9,625 nt of DNA from Coriobacteriia bacterium (GTDB taxonomy: Bacteria > Actinomycetota > Coriobacteriia > Coriobacteriales > UBA8131), in contig WQXX01000035.1 of assembly GCA_009781535.1 (NCBI GenBank), positions 1 to 9,625 on the forward strand, in the 5' to 3' direction. Positions 1 to 4,961 of this stretch are shown piece by piece. A program made the translations under genes and the position numbers. Under the pieces are notes generated by a model. That model saw only the letters and a list, made by a program, of their open reading frames with translations. It made no database searches and was not told the origin of the DNA. The stretch's first letter is position 1; each line of letters begins with the position of its first letter.

Positions 1-623
1 AAGCCTATCACAAGGTATGCGCACACGCTGATGATGGCCGAGGAATTCCCTGACAGAGCCGGCGCCAGTAAGAAGAAAAGGATATGGACGAATACGAGGC
101 CAAAGAACGGATAAGAAAGCCGCTGCAGCCGCTGCCAATTCCTATTGCTCATCCTGGCTCGGATGCGCTTGATTGAGGTGATTGCCAAAGGAATCATCGG
201 GAGAAGCGCAACAAATGCAAGGATTGTCCCCCAGAACCGGAAGGCGGGCATAAGGGCATCTGCAGAAAAGATCTGCTCCAGATAGAAGAGCCCATATCGT
301 ACAACATGCCCAACGGTAAGTATCGACGCCATTATCGAAAGCTCGGCACGGATAGGGACAAGAAGTTTTCTGGGGGTAGAACGCTCCTTAAAGACGCCGA
401 CGAACATGACGATGGTAAAGAAGCCTATCCCCAAGGTGTTGCTCTGGAACAGGGACAGGAAATACGTATACAACCATATTGGCAGAGACTCGTATACTCT
501 GGTGAGGAGTAATACGTCACAAAGAACCATCAAAAGATAGAACACATAAGGGGCCTTTCGAATAGGCACCCTGAAAACCGCTGTAAAGATAAACGCAGTG
601 AGAAGCCCGGCTAAAAATCTCAT
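1..623 (-). CDS. Ferric-reductase-like (heme b) transmembrane protein, C-terminus beyond the left edge
   Basis: Reading the minus strand from ATG at 623, the frame stays open for 207 codons to the window edge, so the 3' end is missing. GGAGG at 632-628 lies four bases before the ATG. The product is almost entirely hydrophobic. It has about five to six membrane spans, at roughly residues 3-17, 26-42, 47-80, 94-116, 128-150 and 168-190. His106 in 'TVGHVVRYG' and His180 in 'GLVFVHILFF', preceded by 'NWQRLQRLSYP', sit in two helices as the axial heme ligands do in the ferric-reductase-like/MsrQ family (PF01794). By inference it passes quinol electrons across the membrane to the ferredoxin and molybdoenzyme encoded just upstream in the same direction. 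The family call is fairly secure. Pairing with that enzyme rests on gene order, and an MsrQ-like role with an unseen partner is the main alternative. Confidence 0.75.
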   Translation of the reverse strand, partial: MRFLAGLLTAFIFTAVFRVPIRKAPYVFYLLMVLCDVLLLTRVYESLPIWLYTYFLSLFQSNTLGIGFFTIVMFVGVFKERSTPRKLLVPIRAELSIMASILTVGHVVRYGLFYLEQIFSADALMPAFRFWGTILAFVALLPMIPLAITSIKRIRARMSNRNWQRLQRLSYPFFGLVFVHILFFLLAPALSGNSSAIISVCAYLVIG

Positions 624-629
624 TGTTCC

Positions 630-651
630 TCCAAGCAATATCCAAGCAATA
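630..651 (-). repeat. Tandem 11-bp direct repeat at the ribosome binding site
   Basis: TCCAAGCAATA occurs twice back to back (630-640, 641-651). On the minus strand the gene-proximal copy ends in GGA and joins the next bases to create the GGAGGAA Shine-Dalgarno of the heme-b-like gene. This looks like a small duplication in the leader. Confidence 0.7.
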
Positions 652-662
652 AAAGCCCGTTA

Positions 663-695
663 AAGGCAAGTGCGTCTTTTCGACGCACTTGCCTT
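663..695 (-). terminator. 14-bp hairpin between the molybdoenzyme and heme-b-like genes
   Basis: AAGGCAAGTGCGTC (663-676) and its exact complement (682-695) form a perfect 14-bp stem with a 5-nt loop, beginning 13 bases after the molybdoenzyme stop codon. On the minus strand it is followed by TTTAACGGGCTTTTATT, a poor and interrupted U tract. It may therefore be a leaky terminator or an mRNA-stabilising/processing hairpin that lowers expression of the downstream membrane gene, rather than a full operon end. Confidence 0.6.
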
Positions 696-708
696 CTTAA
701 GAGATGAG

Positions 709-3039
709 TTACACCTTCGCGATTTCGCAAAGACCCGTACTCAACGGTGGGAACCCGGTAATCGGGTCAAAATCACGCGTGGTCAGAAGGTTGACGTCGG
801 CCTGATGCCAGCCATGCATGATGTCGGTAACTCCTGGCATGACCATGTTCGTCACTTCTGCCTTCACCCGAATCTCGCCTTGGAAGTTGAACATGCGGAC
901 GTCGTCGCCGTCCTTGATCCCGCGGCTTTCTGCATCTATCGGATTCATGCGCACAACTGGCTCGGGCATGAACTGCTTAAGCCATGGCAGGTCGCGCAGT
1001 TTGCTATGGGTAAAGAAAGGTAAGCGAGAGCCGGTGTTAAGAATCAGCGGATACTGTTTGGCTTCTGGAGAAGATGGGTTATAGGTCGGCTCCTCAAAGA
1101 TGGGCAGGCCATTAAACCCTTCTTCCTCAAGGATGGTCGAGACAAACTCTATCTTTCTCGTCGGCGTATTAAAGCCCGGCAACCCATCCCTGCGTATCTT
1201 CCCGTCGATGTATTTCCTCTGGCTTGGAGCAGCCTGTTGGACCACATAACCTTCGGGCGCAGCCTTCAGATCATCAAGAGTAATCCCGAGACCGGTGGAT
1301 TTGATGACCTCGTCCAGTGCTTTCTCGACATTGCCACTAAAGCACTGCTCTTTATAGCCAAGGGCGGAGCCTATTTCGAGAATAATCTGCCAGTCCTCAC
1401 GGGCTTGCCCCATGGGTTTGATAACCGGCTGGCGCAGATAGATCTTGTTCCCAAAAATGGCAAAGGGCGCCATACGCTCATAACACATAGCTGCGGGCAA
1501 CAGCATATCCACATAGTCATGGGTCCAGCTGCGCTCGTAGTAGTCAATGGCAACGGTAAACTCCATGTCCTTGATGGCCTTTTGCGTGATAGGAGTATTC
1601 GGCCACATCATTGCATTTGTCCCCAGCAATACCGCAGCTCTGATTTTCCCTTCGCTTACATATTCAGGAAAACGAACCGTCTGCATCAGCTTGGTCAGTC
1701 TTGCCCATACGGGAAAGTCTTTCAAATCATGGCGACGGCTCTGGAACCCATCGCTCACATATTTTGGCTCAAGCTGGAAACTGGGGGTTGAGGCAAAGCC
1801 GTCAAAACCCAAACCGGGGCTAAACATGATACCACCGGCGACATCGAGGCTTCCAAGCAGGGCGGGGATGCTATACACAGCTCTTTGGAAGTTCCCGACG
1901 TTCTTCTGATGGCACGCACCTTTGGCGCTGGTGATAAATGCGCTTGGAGTGTTCATCCCTAAGATCTTTGCGGCTTCGATGAGTTTTTCTGCTGGTACCC
2001 AGGTAATCTCTTCCACTTTTTCAGGCGTGTACTCGGCTACATATGCTTTTAGCTCCTCAAAGCCATACGTCCAGTTGTCAACGAACTCCTTGTCATACAA
2101 GTTCTGTTCGATGAGTTGGTTGATGACGCCTGCCGCCAGAGCGCCATCTGAGCCAGGACGGAGTTGCAGATGCACGTCGGCAAGGCTTGATACGGTGGGA
2201 GTAACGCGCGGGTCGACAACGACGAACTTGACTCCACGCTCTTTGGCGTTCAGCAGCGCACTAAAACGATTCGGTTGGGACCAAGCTGGGTTAAGCGACC
2301 AGATCAGGCAGGACTTTGATGCTTCTCCAGGGTCGGCTCCCATGATTGATTGACCATACACCAAGGTTGAGGTTATCACCGAAGCAGTCGAGCACAGGGA
2401 ACTCTCAGTCCCATTGCTGGACGAGCCAAACAAGGTGGCGACACGCTGCATTGCGCCGCGCGGCTCTTTGGGATCCCCGCAGTAGAACATGACCGCGTCT
2501 GCGCCGAACCTGCTCTTAACGCTGTTCAGCTTGCTCGCGATGGTCGAATACGCCTCATCCCAGGAGATATCCTTCCATACAGATTTCTCGCCTTTGGCAT
2601 TCGTGCGGATCTTAGGAACAAGAAGCCTGTTGGGATCGTAGAGTTCCTGCAGCGATGCAATGCCTTTCGCGCACAGCGGTGAATTGGGATAGTTCTCGCG
2701 TGATTCTACGCGGACGATCTTTCCCTCTTGGACATGGCACTTCAAACCACATTTTGGTACATGGTTGCACATGTCGCAGTACGAGTACTTGACTTCAATA
2801 GGAGCATTTGAATCCGCAAAAGCCTCTTCTGGGTGGAAGATATTAAAGCCCCAGGAGCCTACGGTTGAGCTTAATCCGACAGCTGTTCCAAGAGCGGCTG
2901 CCCCAACGACGAATTTCCGTCGGCTTAAGTCGCGAGTCTCGTTGTCAGTGGTAGAGGAGGTGTCTGAAAAGACCTGGCTGTCCACGTGCGTCTCCTTGTC
3001 ATAGATCGTATGCAAATCGTTGTTATTGGTTTTCATCAT
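709..3039 (-). CDS. Tat-exported molybdopterin-dependent oxidoreductase (DMSO reductase family), catalytic subunit
   Basis: This 776-residue protein is a complete DMSO-reductase-family catalytic subunit. An unusually long 39-residue leader precedes a twin-arginine signal, 'SRRKFVVGAAALG' (Arg40, Arg41), so it folds in the cytoplasm and is exported by Tat. The [4Fe-4S] motif is Cys88-x2-Cys91-x5-Cys97-x25-Cys123; Cys101 is an extra cysteine where a hydrophobic residue is usual. Cys216 in 'ESSLCSTAS' lies where polysulfide/thiosulfate-type reductases place a cysteine Mo ligand. 'VVVDPRVTPTVSSLADVHLQLRPGSDGAL' (about 273-301, given here in two parts: VVVDPRVTPTVSS and LQLRPGSDGAL) is the bis-PGD cofactor region. 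The molydopterin-dinucleotide-binding C-terminal domain starts near residue 663. Translation is coupled to the ferredoxin gene by TAATG, with GAAGG-type Shine-Dalgarno bases at 3052-3046; the second ATG is equally possible. The reaction is unknown: polysulfide/thiosulfate reductase, or a reductase or dehydroxylase of organic substrates, are the leading guesses. Confidence 0.93.
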   Translation of the reverse strand: MMKTNNNDLHTIYDKETHVDSQVFSDTSSTTDNETRDLSRRKFVVGAAALGTAVGLSSTVGSWGFNIFHPEEAFADSNAPIEVKYSYCDMCNHVPKCGLKCHVQEGKIVRVESRENYPNSPLCAKGIASLQELYDPNRLLVPKIRTNAKGEKSVWKDISWDEAYSTIASKLNSVKSRFGADAVMFYCGDPKEPRGAMQRVATLFGSSSNGTESSLCSTASVITSTLVYGQSIMGADPGEASKSCLIWSLNPAWSQPNRFSALLNAKERGVKFVVVDPRVTPTVSSLADVHLQLRPGSDGALAAGVINQLIEQNLYDKEFVDNWTYGFEELKAYVAEYTPEKVEEITWVPAEKLIEAAKILGMNTPSAFITSAKGACHQKNVGNFQRAVYSIPALLGSLDVAGGIMFSPGLGFDGFASTPSFQLEPKYVSDGFQSRRHDLKDFPVWARLTKLMQTVRFPEYVSEGKIRAAVLLGTNAMMWPNTPITQKAIKDMEFTVAIDYYERSWTHDYVDMLLPAAMCYERMAPFAIFGNKIYLRQPVIKPMGQAREDWQIILEIGSALGYKEQCFSGNVEKALDEVIKSTGLGITLDDLKAAPEGYVVQQAAPSQRKYIDGKIRRDGLPGFNTPTRKIEFVSTILEEEGFNGLPIFEEPTYNPSSPEAKQYPLILNTGSRLPFFTHSKLRDLPWLKQFMPEPVVRMNPIDAESRGIKDGDDVRMFNFQGEIRVKAEVTNMVMPGVTDIMHGWHQADVNLLTTRDFDPITGFPPLSTGLCEIAKV

Positions 3040-3827
3040 TATTCACCTTCCTCATTTGCAGAGGCTTTCTTTTTCTTGCTCTTGCTGACGCCGACTCCGG
3101 CGCCAATACCTGCTGCTATCACGGCTGCTGCGCCAACGCCAATCAGAATAGGAACTGTTGGATCGCTGGATTTTGTAATATCGTCGTCATCGTCCTCATA
3201 GGGAGGAGCAATCACTGTTGATGAAATCAACTCACCGGGCATGTTGGCAGGCTTGATATAGTAAAAACCACTCTGACCGATCCTGATCGCGCCTTGCGCT
3301 TTTTTCGCAATCTCGCTTGTAGGATCATCAATGTCTCCAAAGATACGAGCCCTTGTCGGACAATTGGTCACACAGGCAGGCTGGAGACCTTGTTCGACCA
3401 TTTCATAACAGAAGATGCATTTCTCCGTAACATTCATACGTTGAACACCATGTGCTTCGTATGGTGCAGGATCATTCGCGTCGAAGAAATAGGTATTGTT
3501 GGTGCTGAGATGGCGCGCGCCATAGGGGCAGGCTTTAACGCATTCTTTGCACCCAATGCAGATGTTGTAGTCTGTTAAGACAACACCATCAGAGGTCTGG
3601 TAGCTGGCTCCAGTTGTGCAGACAGCCACACAGTCCGGCTCATCACAATGCATGCAGGAATGAGGCAGGTAACACACTCCTGCATTGGGATACTCACCCC
3701 ATTCACACCGCGAAAGCGTGTTCCAGGATATGCCTGGGCGTGTATTGTTTTGCATTTGACATGCAACAACACAACTGCCGCAACCGGCACATCGTTTCAA
3801 ATCGATTAGCATAGCTTTTCTAGTCAT
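3039..3827 (-). CDS. Four-cluster ferredoxin-type electron-transfer subunit with C-terminal membrane anchor
   Basis: The 262-residue product has sixteen cysteines in the NrfC/PsrB/DmsB arrangement for four [4Fe-4S] clusters: Cys13/16/19/23, Cys58/61/66/70, Cys90/93/96/100 and Cys137/140/152/156. Cys41 and Cys52 are extra. It has no signal peptide of its own, so it probably crosses the membrane by riding with the Tat-exported molybdoenzyme, whose gene starts on the last base of this stop codon. After the cluster domain comes an acidic run (EDDDDD, 211-216), one glycine/alanine-rich hydrophobic segment (about 224-247) and a lysine-rich tail (KSKKKK). That makes a single-span C-terminal anchor, which typical PsrB/DmsB proteins lack. 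The start has a strong AGGAGG (3837-3832). It is first in the operon, directly behind a good promoter. The family is certain; the anchoring role is inferred. Confidence 0.93.
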   Translation of the reverse strand: MTRKAMLIDLKRCAGCGSCVVACQMQNNTRPGISWNTLSRCEWGEYPNAGVCYLPHSCMHCDEPDCVAVCTTGASYQTSDGVVLTDYNICIGCKECVKACPYGARHLSTNNTYFFDANDPAPYEAHGVQRMNVTEKCIFCYEMVEQGLQPACVTNCPTRARIFGDIDDPTSEIAKKAQGAIRIGQSGFYYIKPANMPGELISSTVIAPPYEDDDDDITKSSDPTVPILIGVGAAAVIAAGIGAGVGVSKSKKKKASANEEGE

Positions 3828-3853
3828 TGCCCCTCCTCAAATATGCGAATTGT

Positions 3854-3875
3854 GCTATTTACCAGTGTAAATAGC
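3854..3875. promoter_or_regulatory. Perfect 9-bp inverted repeat in the operon leader
   Basis: GCTATTTAC (3854-3862), CAGT, GTAAATAGC (3867-3875) is a perfect 9-bp palindrome about 7 to 28 bases downstream of the predicted transcription start of the respiratory operon. The TTTAC-N4-GTAAA core resembles a dimeric repressor operator; a leader hairpin is the alternative. No cognate regulator can be named. Confidence 0.5.
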
Positions 3876-3888
3876 CCCCATAACCAGA

Positions 3889-3917
3889 ATTCTATGACCC
3901 ACAAATAGGTGTGTCAA
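3889..3917 (-). promoter_or_regulatory. Sigma-70-type promoter of the molybdoenzyme operon
   Basis: On the minus strand TTGACA (3917-3912) is followed after exactly 17 bases by TAGAAT (3894-3889), one mismatch from consensus. Transcription would start near 3882, giving a leader of about 55 bases to the ferredoxin ATG at 3827. The position and direction fit the operon exactly. Confidence 0.7.
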
Positions 3918-3928
3918 GTAATTCAACT

Positions 3929-3975
3929 ATTCGAATTTGATTCGGTAATTCGAATGTTTTCTAGGCTATTCGATT
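3929..3975. promoter_or_regulatory. Phased ATTCGAAT boxes upstream of the operon promoter
   Basis: The palindrome ATTCGAAT occurs at 3929-3936 and 3948-3955, with a near copy, ATTCGATT, at 3968-3975. The centres are 19 and 20 bases apart, about two helical turns. Relative to the predicted start near 3882 they centre near -50, -70 and -90, a classic activator position. Weaker ATTC-starting matches lie at 3921 and 3940. Confidence 0.5.
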
Positions 3976-3998
3976 TTGTCCTACAAAGGATTAGCCTA
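3963..3998 (-). terminator. Possible weak terminator of the cysteine hydrolase gene
   Basis: TAGGCTA (3963-3969) and TAGCCTA (3992-3998) can pair directly after the hydrolase stop codon, with an inner TTTG/CAAA pairing. The stem is short and AT-rich and is followed on the minus strand by only GAAAA, so termination is doubtful. One ATTCGA box overlaps it. Confidence 0.25.
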
Positions 3999-4631
3999 TC
4001 AAATAATGTCTACCTGGCAGGCCTTCATCGTGAGCAATGCAGCGTTATGGCTCTCGTCAGACACACCGGCGCAACACCGGGCGTCAACGGTGACTTTGAT
4101 TTCTGGGAGCTGTGCCTTGAGAATGAGCGCGTTTGAAACCACACAGATATCGGTGCACAAACCGCAGAGCTCTATTTCATCAAACCCGCCTTTGGCAACA
4201 AGTGACGCCAGCTCCAAAGATCCAAAAGTCGGTTTGTCGAACACTTCGTCGCCATTTGTTAAAGACCCATTCGCAGACAACCCATTGGTATCCAGCCCAG
4301 CCGTAACCAACCCCTTGATATCCAACCCCTTGATATCCAACCCAGCCGTAAGCAACCCATTGGTATCCAGCCCAGCCGTAAGCAACCCTTCTGCGATCGC
4401 ATGACCCTCAGTTCCTTCGATACAGTGGACAACGGGCAGGTATCGTCCCTCCTGCGTTTCCAGATAGTTGTCCTGGTGCGTATCGCGGGTAAAGAGCACG
4501 GCATCACCGTTTTGCCGATACTGCTCGATCTTTGCTTTCACCAGAGGCACGATAGACTGTGCCTGGGGCGAGCCGAGGGTTCCGGTGATAAAGTCATTCT
4601 GCATATCAACCACAATCAACAGCTTCTTCAT
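3999..4631 (-). CDS. Nicotinamidase/isochorismatase-like cysteine hydrolase with internal pentapeptide repeat insert
   Basis: The 210-residue protein starts 'MKKLLIVVDMQNDF', the hallmark N terminus of this family. The triad can be placed at Asp9, Lys133 ('DKPTFGS') and Cys163 ('CTDICVVS'). Asp50, His52 and His69 ('TRDTH', 'PVVHC') match the metal-binding positions of nicotinamidases, so amide hydrolysis such as nicotinamide to nicotinate is plausible but unproven. Between 'HCIEGTEGHAIAEG' and 'DEVFDKPTFGS', where relatives have a short linker, residues 83-127 are nine pentapeptides of the form L-x-[TI]-x-G. ATG at 4631 was chosen because GGAGG lies nine bases upstream and family homology starts there; an in-frame ATG at 4664 would add eleven atypical residues. 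It is a cytoplasmic, single-gene unit divergent from the ATPase gene. The fold call is strong; the substrate is open. Confidence 0.9.
   Translation of the reverse strand: MKKLLIVVDMQNDFITGTLGSPQAQSIVPLVKAKIEQYRQNGDAVLFTRDTHQDNYLETQEGRYLPVVHCIEGTEGHAIAEGLLTAGLDTNGLLTAGLDIKGLDIKGLVTAGLDTNGLSANGSLTNGDEVFDKPTFGSLELASLVAKGGFDEIELCGLCTDICVVSNALILKAQLPEIKVTVDARCCAGVSDESHNAALLTMKACQVDII
4251..4385 (-). repeat. 15-bp tandem minisatellite, in frame, encoding nine pentapeptides
   Basis: Units are 15 bp long, for example AACCCATTGGTATCC (4279-4293 and 4354-4368), AGCCCAGCCGTAA(C/G)C (4294-4308, 4369-4383) and AACCCCTTGATATCC twice in a row (4309-4323, 4324-4338). A 30-bp composite of the first two types appears twice with one difference. 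In the coding frame they read LLTAG, LDTNG, LLTAG, LDIKG, LDIKG, LVTAG, LDTNG, LSANG, SLTNG. Units toward 4251 are degenerate. Multiples of 15 bp keep the frame, so copy number could change without destroying the gene. Confidence 0.9.
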
Positions 4632-4640
4632 TGTAGCGAG

Positions 4641-4645
4641 CCTCC
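4641..4645 (-). promoter_or_regulatory. Shine-Dalgarno fixing the cysteine hydrolase start
   Basis: GGAGG on the minus strand is nine bases before ATG 4631. It supports this start over the in-frame ATG at 4664. Confidence 0.75.
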
Positions 4646-4666
4646 AATCTTTTCCGGGCGGCAATA

Positions 4667-4715
4667 GGGATGCTCCTATGGGCGATGCCAGGGAGCATCC
4701 CTGGCATCGCCCATA
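4667..4715 (-). promoter_or_regulatory. 18-bp leader hairpin with a competing alternative stem
   Basis: TATGGGCGATGCCAGGGA (4677-4694) and its exact complement (4698-4715) form a perfect 18-bp stem with a 3-nt loop. GGGATGCTCC (4667-4676) is also exactly complementary to 4692-4701, a segment shared with the first stem, so the two pairings exclude one another. On the minus strand this is the 5' leader of the hydrolase, ending 35 bases before its ATG. It is not the end of any gene, so a simple terminator of an upstream gene is unlikely. A leader switch, attenuator or mobile palindrome are the options. Confidence 0.6.
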
Positions 4716-4764
4716 TCATTGTTGGAGGAAATCTTACCATTTCTCCATGCTTTTATGTTGTATG

Positions 4765-4814
4765 TTATATTCCGCGGATACGACCATAGAAAGGTACGTA
4801 TCCGCGGAATATAA
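4765..4814. promoter_or_regulatory. 18-bp CCGCGG-centred inverted repeat, candidate operator
   Basis: TTATATTCCGCGGATACG (4765-4782) is perfectly repeated in inverse orientation at 4797-4814. Each arm itself contains the palindrome CCGCGG, so the element is both two head-to-head boxes and one long hairpin. The right arm overlaps the -10 and start region of the predicted minus-strand promoter, as expected of an operator. Confidence 0.6.
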
Positions 4815-4840
4815 AATGTGCTACGTATTAAAATTGTCAA
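4811..4840 (-). promoter_or_regulatory. Probable promoter of the cysteine hydrolase gene
   Basis: On the minus strand there is a perfect TTGACA (4840-4835), an 18-base spacer and a moderate -10, TTTTAT (4816-4811). Transcription would start near 4804 inside the right arm of the CCGCGG inverted repeat, leaving a leader of about 170 bases that contains both inverted-repeat structures. Confidence 0.45.
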
Positions 4841-4861
4841 TAAAACACAAGGAAAATCGGC

Positions 4862-4867
4862 TATAAT
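4862..4867 (+). promoter_or_regulatory. TATAAT box upstream of the ATPase gene
   Basis: This is a perfect -10 hexamer 94 bases before the ATPase ATG. The best -35 match, TTGTCA at 4834-4839, is 22 bases away, too far for a normal promoter, so it would need an activator or another -35. Confidence 0.3.
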
Positions 4868-4932
4868 GCGTATGAAGAGAAAACTGCGGAACAATTATAA
4901 GTCGCGGTTGGAAGGAATCTAGCGCACTTAAT

Positions 4933-4943
4933 CGCGGAATATA
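4933..4943 (+). promoter_or_regulatory. Third partial copy of the CCGCGG box near the ATPase start
   Basis: CGCGGAATATA repeats the right arm of the 4765-4814 element, 19 bases before the ATPase ATG and next to its ribosome site. It is consistent with a second binding site of the same regulator. Confidence 0.4.
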
Positions 4944-4951
4944 GCAAGATT

Positions 4952-4955
4952 GGAG
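4952..4955 (+). promoter_or_regulatory. Shine-Dalgarno fixing the ATPase start at 4962
   Basis: GGAG is six bases before ATG 4962. The in-frame TTG at 4950 would overlap it and would lie outside the conserved 'M-x-V-G-R' start of the family. Confidence 0.7.
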
Positions 4956-4961
4956 TATGAG

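Larger units (their letters stand above)
4632..4961. other. Divergent intergenic region rich in inverted repeats
   Basis: No convincing coding sequence is present on either strand; short frames here lack ribosome sites and family resemblance. The region holds the hydrolase leader with an alternative-pairing hairpin (4667-4715), an 18-bp palindrome pair (4765-4814), a probable minus-strand promoter (4840-4811), a TATAAT box on the plus strand (4862-4867) and a partial third copy of the palindrome motif (4933-4943). Confidence 0.75.

Noticed and set aside
670..2353. Several plus-strand open frames of 80-184 codons opposite the molybdoenzyme
   Set aside because: They are antisense to a clearly conserved protein and have no plausible starts or motifs.
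3937..3950. FNR/CRP-type site TTGAT-N4-TAATT
   Set aside because: Only the left half matches; the right half differs from ATCAA at most positions.
4251..4398. Possible CRISPR array
   Set aside because: Units are 15 bp, directly adjacent without spacers, and lie inside a coding sequence with conserved frame.
3976..4404. Plus-strand open frame opposite the cysteine hydrolase with NPLVSSPAV-like repeats
   Set aside because: It is a shadow of the 15-bp array, which is open in several frames because the unit is a multiple of three. It has no family signature, and the minus frame holds the catalytic residues.
4632..4664. Alternative upstream start (ATG 4664) for the cysteine hydrolase
   Set aside because: The extra residues MPPGKDWRLAT are atypical of the family, and a good GGAGG precedes ATG 4631.
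4677..4715. Factor-independent terminator of an upstream gene
   Set aside because: The gene to its right runs in the opposite direction, and there is no U tract; it lies in the leader of the hydrolase instead.
4468..4894. Short open frames on both strands in the divergent intergenic region
   Set aside because: They run through the palindromes, lack ribosome sites and resemble no protein family.
4950..4961. TTG start at 4950 for the ATPase
   Set aside because: It overlaps the GGAG ribosome site, and the family begins at the M-L-V-G-R of 4962.
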